Positions 1 to 7,805 of a DNA stretch of 12,525 nt are shown in pieces. The first letter of the stretch is position 1; every line of letters begins with the position of its first letter. The notes beneath the pieces are model-generated. The model made no database searches. It was not told the DNA's origin and worked only from the letters and a program-made list of their open reading frames with translations. Position numbers and translations under genes: made by a program. The stretch comes from Ectocarpus siliculosus. Lineage: Eukaryota; Sar; Phaeophyceae; Ectocarpales; Ectocarpaceae. The DNA lies in the NCBI GenBank assembly GCA_000310025.1, contig FN649730.1, positions 465,820-478,344 of the forward strand, written 5' to 3'.

Positions 1-3000
1 ATGGCGGGAGCGCCGCCCACGCCACATTCGAAGAGTAGCAGACGTGGGCGGTCCTTTCCTTGAGCACCTTGACCGTGATGTCGGCGTGGTTGTCGCCGCC
101 ATTCAGGAAAAAACACGGCACTGCCCTGTCGTCCATCTTGGTCGCCGGCCGCTCCCACATGAAACCGTACTGGAAAAACGGTACCAAACGGAAGGGTCGT
201 TTCTTGCCGGTGTAGAGCTCCTGCGGCGAGGCACCCCCTGCGTTGGAAGGAGATGCAGACTGGTTCAGCTTCTGCGCGGCGTCTTTTGCGGACTCCGCCC
301 AGAGCTCGTCGCCCCGAACGCTCAGCCCGCGGATACGAGAAAATCCAGCGGGGCCAAGTATCTCTTGGGCAGCGCGGCGAGACGCCTTGCCGACCTTGAG
401 GCACCTCTGGATGGCGCTCTCGACGACGCCGTTGTACTGCTGCACGCCGGGAGGGGAGTACTCGATCGCGATCCTCATGCTGGCACAGAACTCCTTGAAG
501 TCGCCGCTGGTCCAGAGGGCGTCACAGTCGCCCCGGACGCACTTGATCGCGGTGCCAGCCTTGTGGGCGGCGTCCACGACCATGCGCTTGAAGACCGCCA
601 ACGCCTCCGACTTCCGCCGCATGGCATAGCAGACGATCCAGCCCGTGGCGGCGTCCACACCGAAGAGCATGTAGTGGTTGCCGCCGATGGTCGCCGTGTA
701 CCCGCCGCACATGTCGATGTGGAACATGTCGTTCGGCGCCCTCTTGCCGCGGTATCCGCCCCCCTGCTTCGGCACCGGTGCCCTCGTCCCCCGCGCCGGC
801 AAGCACCACCGGCAGCTGTCCATTGTGCCCGCGAGGGTGATTCCGTGTTGTTTTGCGGATAACCTCAAGATTGGTTCGGACAAGTGGCCGGCAAGGTTGT
901 GGAACGTGTTAATATCCATGACCTTTGTTGCATTGCCGACATGGAAAGGCGTCTTACCCGGACCCAACACAGCCAAAGCACGATCACACTCAGCACCCTC
1001 CCAAACATCTATCATCCTGGCAGAGGATTCTGCCGAAACATCCGTCACGCGGGGGGGTTCAAAATCCGAATCCAGAAGGCAAGTCAACACTTCAGATCTC
1101 TGGGCATGCATAAAGATGTTCAACATGCAGGAATGGGCCCATTCTCTCGAGGGGTCACTACTCTCGGCAGTAGAGGCCGGCTTCACCAGAAAACTCTCAC
1201 GCGCAACATTCACTTGAGACACATCTTTGTGGGGAAGGCGGGAGGCGAAAAGGGAGTCACTTGACACTCCACGGATGAATCGTAGTTTACCGTGCAGCAG
1301 TTGAGTTCCGCTAGGGTTTATGCGGACTTCATGCTTGTGCGAAACTTTCCAAACCGAAAAAAGATTGAATCCACACCCGGGCACAAACAAAACTTCTGGC
1401 ACAGTAATGTCTATGTCTTCCTGTTTCCCGTCGGCTCCGATTTGGTGGAACCGAAGGTCTAAGCTTCCTACAGCTGCAACCTTGATGAGAGCCGAGTCTC
1501 CAATTTGAATAAATTGTTCATCCTGGCCCAAGTGGCGAATGTCGTACATGTGATCTATCTGGTTCGAAATCATCGCGCTCGCTCCAGAATCGGCCTGCCA
1601 CTGCTCGCTACCCTTCGGATTCGGCATGTACGGTTGGCATAGAAAAGCTTTGTCTACTGTGGGACGCTTGGTGACACGAGCTACAATTAGCATTCCAGAT
1701 ACATCAGAGGCAGCAGGCACAATCTTATCAGGCTCAGCAGTCGCGATCACAGCAGGCATAGAAGGCACCCTCACATCATGGACAGCATGCATTATCCCAT
1801 CAGACTCAGTACTCACAACCACGTCAGGCACAGCGGGCACAATCGCATCAGTCTCATGAAAATCGGTCTCCTTCTCATAATTCTCGAACATCGCAGACAG
1901 ACTCGGAGAAGCAACCCTGTGCAAATCTTGCTCAGAAAAACAGTGATTCCTATCGTGACTCGCAAGCATTTCAGGGTCAACACCGGGTACAGCAGGTACG
2001 AAAACGTCAGACGCCTTAAAACCAAACGCAGACTCAAGAAAAGAATCAAACTTGCCTCGAGGGCACACACTTCGTGCCATGAAGAGACGAAGAGGGGCGT
2101 CGCCAGCAGGAGGTAGAACGTCGCCTGGATCTGGAGAGGGAGAGGAGGAGGAAGAGGCCGCCTGAGGCACGCCGTGGTACTGCTGCTGCTGCTGCTGCTC
2201 AAAACTCGCCTGCTGCTGCGGGAAGGGCGCCGGCTGCTCCGAGACGTAGAAGGCCTCGTTGTAGACTCTCGGCTGATACGCGTCAGGACCTGCAGCAGAA
2301 GGGCAGTATGTTACGTTGGCCTCCTGCTGCTGGTGCGGCCCGCCGTCTTCGGAAAAATAGCCGAAGCCAAATCCCCCGCCGGCGTTGCCGTAGGAACCGC
2401 CGCTGTGGTTCCCCCCGTGAGCCGCGAGCCCATACCCGTATCCCGCCTCGGAAGGTGATGGGGCCCAGCTTGGCGTGGGTGCCGGCGCCGACGTTTGCTG
2501 CCATCCCGAGCTGCTTTCGCCACCGAACGAATCTCCGCCCCCGATGGCCAGGTGAGCCGGAAAAAAGGGTCGCGGGACGCTGGCAAGCTGCCCTGCAGGT
2601 ACGTTGGCCGGCGGGAAATTGCCCCCGCGGCCGCCGCCTTGCCCACGGCTTTCGTAGGGGCGAGGCCCGTAGCCGCCGTAGCCCCGTCCCCCATCGTTGC
2701 GCCCCTGCATCTGCCCCCCAGCTCCGGGTCCTGGCCCACGCGGCGGCCCCTGAGGCGCAGGAGGGTGGCCCTGACTCCAGCCCGCACCGTGTTGGAATTG
2801 GTACGACTGCTGTACTGATGGACCACCAACCCGCCCCAGGTTCTGCGATCCGCCTCGTGGATGAGCGGCCGCCTCGGCGTCCCTCCTGCCGCTCAAGTAC
2901 GCGCTGATCTCGTTGTAATTCGCCAGGAACTCGCTGCGCAACTTGTGACAGTCAGCGGTCGCGTGCGAGCTGTTGGGCCCGTGGTACTGGCAGATGTACG

Positions 3001-3006
3001 GTCCCA

Positions 3007-3042
<36 letters not shown>

Positions 3043-3691
3043 GCTGCTGCTGCTGCGGTGGCTGCATCGACGCCTGTGGCTGCTGCTGCTGCTGCTGCTG
3101 CGGTCCGCCGTGACCGCCGTGACCCATGCCGACAATGGCTGGTCTCCTCTGCCCGCCGCCCCGGCCCATGCCGGCAGCGACGAGGGCGTGCCTCGTCTCC
3201 TCTCCTCTCTCTCCAGACCTCCGCTCGTACCTCTGCTCGTGCTCAGCCGTCCTCAACGCCTCCTGCATTTGTGCACTCGACAACATGGGGTGAAAAAGGA
3301 CACGCTCTTTAATTTTCTCAAATTCTGGCAAAAAACCCCGAGCGATGTGCTTGCACATGGACACTTCAGCACGATTATCACCGTATGACACCAGTCTCAT
3401 CCAAAGCGCCTTAGCTCTACCGAAGTAGTCCATCAAACTTTCTCCATTCCTCTGACACAGCACATTCCACTGATCATCAAACGTCTGCCTTTCCTCGTTT
3501 TTACTGCGTCGGTAGTAGTCCAAGCAAATTTTGTACCCTGCTTGCGGACTCTCCGCTGCGAGCAATTGCCCTTGAATAGATTGTGCCGTGATCTTCGACA
3601 GCATGAAAATCCATACCTTCCTAGACTGCTTTACTCTCTCCTCACCAAACGAACGTTTCATCCAATCCACATTCACTTGATTGAGCTGCAG
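1..3691 (-). CDS. gag-pol: Ty1/copia Gag-Pol polyprotein, partial (Gag C-part, protease, integrase)
   Basis: The frame is open for 1,230 codons from just after an in-frame TAG (3694-3692) and runs off the left edge without a stop. Order along the protein: the remainder of a UBN2-like Gag helical domain (about 3690-3200), a glutamine-rich stretch, a zinc-knuckle variant CX2HX5HX4C (C 2992-2990, H 2983, H 2965, C 2950), and a long Gly/Pro/Gln-rich linker. Next comes an aspartic protease with DSGAS (catalytic Asp codon 1591-1589), closed by the typical VPxxxFxxNLFSV-type stretch near 1400-1370. The integrase zinc domain is HX4HX23CX2C (901 to 803). The integrase core has Asp 715-713, Asp 529-527 and Glu 421-419, exactly DX35E, with QQYNGVVE around the Glu. 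The order protease then integrase before any reverse transcriptase defines Ty1/copia; RT and RNase H should lie to the left of the window. The long open frame and intact catalytic residues suggest a recently active copy. It joins the upstream gag ORF only through a +1 shift. Confidence 0.93.
3008..3056 (-). repeat. CAG microsatellite encoding polyglutamine in copia Gag
   Basis: A nearly pure CTG run on the plus strand reads as CAG on the coding strand and encodes a glutamine run broken by one Arg codon. It lies directly N-terminal to the variant zinc knuckle. Shorter CTG runs occur at about 3078-3101 and 2179-2199, also in frame. The gag-only element carries a comparable CAG run just before its zinc knuckles (8670-8698), so both Gag proteins share a Gln-rich spacer ahead of the nucleic-acid-binding region. 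Confidence 0.9.
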
Positions 3692-4121
3692 CTACAGGAA
3701 TCTCTGGGCCTCTCATTGCGTCAACCACTCCCTCGTTCTCCATCCACGCTTCAAACGCACTCGTGAAAATCCGCAACGCAACCTCCATCGATCGATTTTT
3801 GAGGAAATCATCACTCCAAACAGGGACCTCGATTTTGTCCCGCTGTTTCAACTCTACTGTCTGGGCGCTAGACGTGCCTGAATGGGCACGATGCCCCTGG
3901 TCCTGGTAGTTTGCCGTGAAAGCATGCTTGAGAAGGTCGACCAGCTGACGCATCGAGTCTTGCTGATCTCCCCCCGCCGCCGCTCTCCCTCCCAGATTGT
4001 CTTGTTCTTCTGCACCGGCGGTGAACGAATAGTTGGTTCCTCCATCGCCGGTGCCTTCTCCCGGGGAAGGATCACCATGACCTTGTCCCCCCGGAGGCTG
4101 TCGTCCGTCTCCATCCGGCAT
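3642..4121 (-). CDS. gag: Copia Gag, N-terminal part (159 codons), frame-shifted from the rest
   Basis: The ORF begins with MPDGDGRQPP and has a disordered Gly/Gln/Asp-rich first 80 residues. A segment KIEVPVWSDDF...AFEAWMENEG then resembles the start of the copia Gag (UBN2/DUF4219-like) helical domain, where a W or F-x2-W helix follows a short 'P+W/F' strand. The frame ends at a TGA after ETFVW. The same protein clearly continues in the +1 frame, whose open stretch starts after the TAG at 3694-3692, so the two frames overlap for about 50 nt. The start at 4121 is the first ATG in this frame after the LTR and leader. The shift falls inside the capsid-like domain, which is an odd place for programmed frameshifting; a one-base indel or an assembly error is the simpler explanation. 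Gag would form the particle shell and package element RNA. Confidence 0.8.
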   Translation of the reverse strand: MPDGDGRQPPGGQGHGDPSPGEGTGDGGTNYSFTAGAEEQDNLGGRAAAGGDQQDSMRQLVDLLKHAFTANYQDQGHRAHSGTSSAQTVELKQRDKIEVPVWSDDFLKNRSMEVALRIFTSAFEAWMENEGVVDAMRGPEIPVAAAQSSECGLDETFVW

Positions 4122-4261
4122 CTTGCGCGCGTAGACACAGCGGCCACTCTCTTGATCGAAACGCTAGCGTGTTGAGTAGCTTTGTGCGTGGGTGCCTCGG
4201 CCCGGGGTCCCGTAGTGGGAAACAAAAGGTGCCAGCAGCTGGGTACTGCCAACGGTCAAAA
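4122..4261 (-). other. Copia leader / LTR boundary zone with uncertain primer binding site
   Basis: Two LTR ends are possible. One is CA at 4263-4262, followed ten bases later by a TGGCAGTACCCAGC-type PBS candidate starting at 4251. The other is CAACA ending at 4170, which mirrors the TGTTG start of the LTR and leaves CGCTAGCGTTTCGATC immediately downstream. GTTTCGATC in that stretch is complementary to the T-arm sequence typical of eukaryotic initiator tRNA, a weak hint of unusual priming. I favour 4170 because of the matching terminal inverted pentamer. The second LTR, outside the window, would settle it. Confidence 0.4.
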
Positions 4262-4278
4262 TGTAGAAACTATCCGCG

Positions 4279-4470
4279 GGCGTGAAAGCCCTTCTACGTG
4301 GTGGAGCGTGGAAGCTCGTGTATAATATAGTTGTGGCGTGGAAGCCGGGTGGCGTGGTAGCCCTGATGTAAAGGTATATGTAGGGACGTGGGAGTCCTGA
4401 AGGCGTGGAAGCCGGGTTGGCGTGATAGCCGGAGTATGGGCGTGGAAGCCGGGGTTGGCGTGAGAGCCGG
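4279..4470 (-). repeat. Interspersed 12-bp minisatellite GGCTNTCACGCC in the LTR
   Basis: About nine variants of plus-strand GGCGTGGAAGCC / GGCGTGATAGCC occur at roughly 4280, 4304, 4338, 4351, 4389, 4404, 4420, 4440 and 4457, with variable spacers. The right-hand LTR has at least three more in the other orientation (12442, 12457, 12508, plus a weaker one near 12493). GGC and GCC at the two ends make each unit a small dyad. Being in both diverged LTRs, the motif belongs to the family rather than to a random expansion. Confidence 0.75.
4321..4330 (-). promoter_or_regulatory. TATA-like box in the copia LTR
   Basis: The minus strand reads CTATATTATA at 4330-4321, about 360 bases into the LTR. 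This is the expected kind of place for the U3 promoter. It is the only strong TATA-like string in the LTR. It interrupts the GC-richer minisatellite. No transcription start can be read from the sequence, so this is a candidate only. Confidence 0.35.
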
Positions 4471-4691
4471 AAAAAGGACTTGATTATACACAGAAAAAGG
4501 AAGTGAGGAACCACAAGCCACGCACACAAATTCCGTTGTAGACACCCATACCCTCAAACCTGCAATATGTGATAAAGTTGGTACCACCAAATCTAATCCA
4601 TAGCAACCATTGAACCCCCAAACTCCCCGCTCCATCTGCTCGGGAAATTCTTGCTCGCAATAATCTGTTGATGCTGTGAGTACATCCAACA

Positions 4692-4867
4692 TGCACCTTG
4701 CTCACAACAGAAGAAACATCTGAACGAAAGAAGAGCAGCAGGACAACAAGCAAACAAGAGGAGGAGTAGAAGAGAGACAGAGGAGGAAGAATAAGGAAGC
4801 TAGTGTACGTAAGGAAGGAGACAGACAGAGAAAGAGAGCAAGAGCATCGTCGTTTTTTTTTTTTTTT
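4692..4867. other. Purine-rich tract ending in T15; no gene seen
   Basis: From about 4701 to 4850 the plus strand is strongly purine-rich (AGAGGAGG, GAAGGAG and GACAGAGA-like words). It ends in an uninterrupted run of 15 T at 4853-4867. On the minus strand the T run is an A15 that follows the degenerate repeat array to the right, so a retroposed transcript reading leftward is conceivable. No target-site duplication or internal polymerase III promoter was found. Confidence 0.5.
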
Positions 4868-4872
4868 GGAAG

Positions 4873-5215
4873 CCGAGGTAAACGCGTCTCGGGCGGAAGC
4901 TACACATGGGTAGCGTGTTCTAGGCTGAAGCAGGGCATGGGAAGGCACATGATGGTGTACAAGTAAGGTGGAGGTAAGCGTGTCTCTGGCTGTTGAGCAG
5001 GGCATGGAACGACCGGTTAAGCCGAGGGAAGCATGTTGTTGGCGAGAGCGAGACATGGAAAGACCAGCAGGTCGAGGAAGCATGTTCTAGGCTTGAGCAG
5101 GGCATGGAAAGGCTGAATAATGAGAGGAGTATGGTCAAGGTAATCGTGTCTCTGGCCAAAGAGCAGGACATGGAATGACTCGGGCGAAAGCGACGGCTTG
5201 AGCAGAGCATGGAAA
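4873..5215 (+). repeat. Degenerate direct-repeat array (core GAGCAGGGCATGGAA)
   Basis: Six CATGG cores lie at 4936, 5003, 5054, 5103, 5169 and 5208. Most are preceded by GAGCAGGG or GAGCAGGA. Three longer blocks beginning GAGGTAAACGCGTCTC, GAGGTAAGCGTGTCTC and AAGGTAATCGTGTCTC (4875, 4971, 5137) show a higher-order period. Spacings of 39-67 bp and many substitutions mean an old, decayed array. The open frames crossing it are repeats of the same low-information words, not a convincing gene. Confidence 0.65.
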
Positions 5216-5293
5216 GACATGGAGGTTTGGGTCCAAGCTGGGCGACCAGCGGAATGTGGTCAGCCTGCTTCTTCTGTGGATTCCTTAGTAGGC

Positions 5294-5554
5294 TTAACCC
5301 CTTTAGGGCTGGATGGAGTTGTGGGGACATTTTTTGTCCCCATAATTTTTTATTTTTTGCCGGGAGGGAGGGGGAGAGTTCCACCTCCAAGACCCGGCCT
5401 TTGCGCGGCGACACAACAATAAAAATGACATTTTTCGGGAAGTGAGAGACAAAACAAGAAATAAATGAGTAAAAATATTCTCCCGTGCTACCCTGCACAT
5501 TACTTGGATACCCCGACACTCGCTTGTTTCTTCATATACATATACTAGGGTTAA
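5294..5554. mobile_element. Candidate TTAA-flanked MITE (piggyBac-like ends)
   Basis: A TTAA at 5294-5297 is followed by CCCCTTTAGGGC. About 250 bp later ACTAGGG is followed by TTAA at 5551-5554. TTAA duplications with CCC...GGG ends are characteristic of piggyBac-type elements. The 253-bp interior has no coding capacity. It contains two perfect inverted repeats: TGGGGACA/TGTCCCCA with a T5 loop (5322-5342), and AAAAATG-A-CATTTTT (5421-5435). The terminal inverted repeat is only a few bases long, so the two ends may be coincidental. Confidence 0.4.
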
Positions 5555-6144
5555 GGATTGGCCCCCCGCCCCCCAATGGGGCTGTGGGCCAACATCCAGG
5601 ACGGATGGTGGTGAGTGTCCGGGAGGACGGAAAGAAGAAGAAGGGGAGTGGATTTGTAGGGGCGGGAAGAAGAAAGGGACGGTGTTGGGAGAGGGAACGA
5701 AGTGGTGAAGAATTTCGGCACTCGACGAGCGCGCGGTCCCGTCGGGGGTGAAAGGGACATGTCAGTCCGTAGTCTTGTCTATCGGGAATCAAAAAGCCGA
5801 AAATGGAGGTATACATTATGTACACAACGATGGAGAAGGCCGACGAGGAAGGTACGAAGAGTCTTGTCTCTGCTTGCGTGTGAAGCACCAAGATTGAACC
5901 AAGGGGGTGTACCTCTTTCTCTCTGGCCCGTGATGCTGACTCCTAGTCTCAGTTGATACCTCGCATAGCGCGCAGAGGGAGCGGAGAACTCCAGAATTTC
6001 TGTCGTTGATTCTATTTACTTGCGGACCCTCGGGGTCAGTTTGTTTGAGCGTACCTTTTTAGGGTAAGTTAGCCTGTGACCACGGGAATCGACCGCGTCA
6101 AGTGTTGGATGAGTACGGACATATGTACTCCCCAAACCCAAAAA
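5555..6144. other. Intergenic DNA, no gene recognised
   Basis: Short overlapping frames on both strands have no recognisable domain and look like chance. A GC-rich foldback TTGGCCC...GGGCCAA lies at 5558-5592. At 6103 the string TGTTGGATG, followed by GAGTAC and GTACTC as a short inverted repeat (6110-6129), resembles the start of a copia LTR such as the one at 4691. No matching end, second copy or duplicated target site was found. I see nothing else to annotate. Confidence 0.5.
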
Positions 6145-6309
6145 CAAATTATTAATTAAATCAAATACCAATATTATTAATTACAAAAACAATAAACCAA
6201 ACACCAATTTATTAAATCAAACACCGCCGCCATATATTTATCTATGAAGGTACTGGGCAGAGAGAGATCGGAACGGTTTTTAATGTGGAGACAACAACAA
6301 CAACAACAA
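6145..6309. repeat. AT-rich imperfect tandem repeat and CAA microsatellite
   Basis: Three units, at 6145-6169, 6170-6205 and 6206-6225, share AATTATTAA or ATTTATTAA followed by ATCAAA-type and ACACC endings. They form a patch much more AT-rich than its surroundings. A (CAA)n run follows at about 6292-6309. No gene is seen to 6490, where the next dispersed repeat starts. Confidence 0.55.
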
Positions 6310-6491
6310 TGATGAAGGTCGACCCGTCCTGTGTCGTTCGGTGTAAAATGATAAATGCGAAAGATGGACTGCTGCGTAAAGATCCAGCGGTCTTTTTCGG
6401 CAGTGGCAAAGAAGTATATGCAACCACATGCCGCAAAAAAAAAAAGTTGAGCGGGATACCGTAGGACACCACCTTCTCTGTTGTTGCAGGC

Positions 6492-6930
6492 AAGTTTGCT
6501 TCCACAACCCGGGAGCCCAACCCACTCTTGTATTTCGGCCTACAAGACTCCAATCGACGCAAGCGCCGGTAGGAAAGTGCGTGGGAGATGCCGTGACAAC
6601 ACAACTCCACTCTCCTACGACATCTATGCAGTTGTACTGCTGTCGTTGGAGCACCATGTGGAAGATCTCCGAGGGGTCCTCCTGCGCGGTAACGACAACA
6701 TGGCGAGAGCTCTACGTGTACCTGTCGTCGACACATGTGGCAGCCGCGCGACACACGAACGGATGTTTGCATCGCATTTTACTGTGATTCCCCGTGGCAG
6801 GAAGTATCCCATCCAGTTAATTAAGTCGTTGCGGTAGTACGCGGACGTCGTTCGGCGTCTAGTCCATACTGCTGCTGTAGCAAAAACACAGTAGTAATCG
6901 AGCTATGCATGCGATTTTTTGCTCTGGTTC
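6492..6930 (+). repeat. Dispersed repeat unit, copy 1 (uninterrupted, about 439 bp)
   Basis: This unit is paralogous to a second copy that starts right after it and was split by the gag-only element. Shared words include TTCCACAACCCG (6500) against CTCCACAACCCG (6940), CGGCCTACAAGACTCCA against CGACCTACAATACTCCA (11978), AAGTGCGTGG...GATG.TGTGACA, and GGCGTCTAGTCCATACTGCTG (6854) against GGCGTCTTGTCCATACTGCTG (12075). Copy 1 has about 210 extra bases (roughly 6638-6850) absent from copy 2. It shows what the target looked like before insertion. Confidence 0.75.
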
Positions 6931-6961
6931 ACTTTTGCCTCCACAACCCGAGAATCCCACT
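6931..6961 (+). repeat. Dispersed repeat unit copy 2, left piece, with CCACT target-site duplication
   Basis: This short piece matches 6493-6526 of copy 1 and is interrupted at CCACT (6957-6961). The same CCACT reappears at 11959-11963, where copy 2 resumes. Joining the two sides through one CCACT restores a sequence collinear with copy 1, whose corresponding bases also read CCCACT. Confidence 0.85.
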
Positions 6962-7535
6962 TGTTTGTGTGCGTACTCGGCAGGATACAATTCTCCGAGA
7001 TCTCCGAGGGGGTTACGCAAATGAGATAGATATGGGTATGTATGATAGACAGACTTGGTGCAGCAGGCTTTGCCTCTTCTTGCTTACGTCTGTCACTCGT
7101 TCATCTCTCTAATAATCAAGTGTTAGGTATTTGGAGGTAGACAAGTGATCGTGGTTGATCATGGTTATTTGGGGCCGTCGGATGATAAGACGTGACGTCA
7201 TGCTAGATCAGGGCTTTATGCCGAGACATGTGCCCTTCTGTTCAGTGTGTGCGTACAGGCGATCTATGATCGCGTGTGCGTGGGATATTGTGAGTTGGCT
7301 TGGAAAGCGTTAATCAAGAGAAAGAGAACAACAATGGAAAGCAACAACAACCTGCTACTACTGTGGTCGGACAAGAGAGTTCCACACAGCTCAAAGGTGA
7401 TTGATTCTGAAGGAAGGGGTCAAATACCATTACACTGGCGTCGTCGGCAGAACTTGAGTCACTCCTTTGTGCAACACGCTCTCGACAAGAGCCCGCGAGC
7501 GTGATAACATAGTACACGCGCCGACACCCCAAACA
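6962..7535 (+). repeat. 5' LTR (574 bp) of the gag-only element, internally rearranged
   Basis: It starts TGTTTGTGTGCG and ends CCCCAAACA (TGTTTG/CAAACA inverted ends). Relative to the 3' LTR it lacks about 366 bp after the first 10 bases; the deletion joint lies at a TGTG microhomology. It carries instead a 329-bp block (7121-7449), TGTTAGG...GGCA, absent from the 3' LTR. The shared parts are 6973-7120 (few differences, including two 4-bp slippage indels) and 7450-7535 (86 bases that look identical by eye). Confidence 0.88.
7193..7200. promoter_or_regulatory. CRE-type palindrome TGACGTCA in the 5' LTR
   Basis: A perfect 8-bp palindrome matches the classical bZIP (CRE) site. It lies in the 329-bp block unique to the 5' LTR. 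A further perfect inverted repeat, GCGATC-TAT-GATCGC, is at 7259-7273 in the same block. Regulation by a bZIP factor is an inference from the motif only. Confidence 0.35.
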
Positions 7536-7557
7536 TGATATCGTGGAGTCAGCTGAC
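7536..7557 (+). other. Primer-binding-site-like sequence and 10-bp palindrome
   Basis: TGATATC immediately follows the LTR and differs by one base from TGGTATC, the start of the initiator-methionine PBS used by most copia elements. The following GAGTCAG resembles the rest of that PBS after a small insertion. GTCAGCTGAC at 7548-7557 is a perfect 10-bp palindrome that could serve as an RNA dimerisation site. The tRNA match is imperfect and was judged by eye. Confidence 0.4.
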
Positions 7558-7589
7558 GTCGGTAGGGAAAGGTTCGGGAGGTAGGCACC

Positions 7590-7717
7590 GGAATACAAGG
7601 ACAGCAGCAGGGCGGTTTTTGCTCGCGCTCGTCAAAGGAGATCCAGGGAACAGGGTTTGGAATACAAGGGCAGCAGCAGCAGGGCGGTTTTTGCCTGCGC
7701 GTGCCAAGGAGATCCAG
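7590..7717 (+). repeat. Duplicated leader segment, period 69 bp
   Basis: Two units, 7590-7646 and 7659-7717, share GGAATACAAGG, CAGCAGCAGGGCGGTTTTTG and AGGAGATCCAG. The second unit has an extra CAG and can fold GCAGG...CCTGC. They lie between the LTR and the gag start, where packaging signals sit in retroelements. The rest of the 270-nt leader contains a pyrimidine run near 7758-7774 and no upstream ORF of note. Confidence 0.75.
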
Positions 7718-7805
7718 CTACAAAACATTACAGCAGTAGGCAGAAGGAGACACATTGTGTTTTTTTCTTTTTTTTGCGGCGTAATTTGGCGGAGGAAGAG
7801 AAGAG

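Larger units (their letters stand above)
4170..4691 (-). repeat. 5' LTR of the minus-strand copia element
   Basis: On the minus strand it starts TGTTGGATGTACTCACAGCA at 4691 and ends CTCAACA at 4170, giving 522 bp with terminal TGTTG/CAACA. The end could instead be at 4262 (430 bp). It lies directly upstream of gag. A diverged copy of its first ~290 bp, beginning with the same 21 bases, occurs in opposite orientation at 12237-12525, which independently fixes the start. The 3' half contains the GGCTNTCACGCC minisatellite and a TATA-like box. The outer flank at 4692-4696 is TGCAC; the partner target-site duplication is off-window. Confidence 0.75.

Noticed and set aside
44-862. 272-codon plus-strand frame over the integrase region
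   Set aside because: The minus strand encodes a complete HHCC and DD35E integrase there; the plus frame has no recognisable domain.
1813-2202. Leu-rich 129-codon minus-strand frame resembling membrane segments
   Set aside because: It is an alternate frame of the Gag-Pol linker. The frame that continues into protease is open through the same stretch.
3008-3101. CTG/CAG runs as a CRISPR-like or regulatory repeat array
   Set aside because: They are in-frame trinucleotide runs encoding glutamine in Gag, without unique spacers.
6103-6140. TGTTGGATGAGTACGG as the start of a further LTR
   Set aside because: It resembles the LTR start at 4691 for nine bases only, with no matching end, second copy or target duplication in the window.
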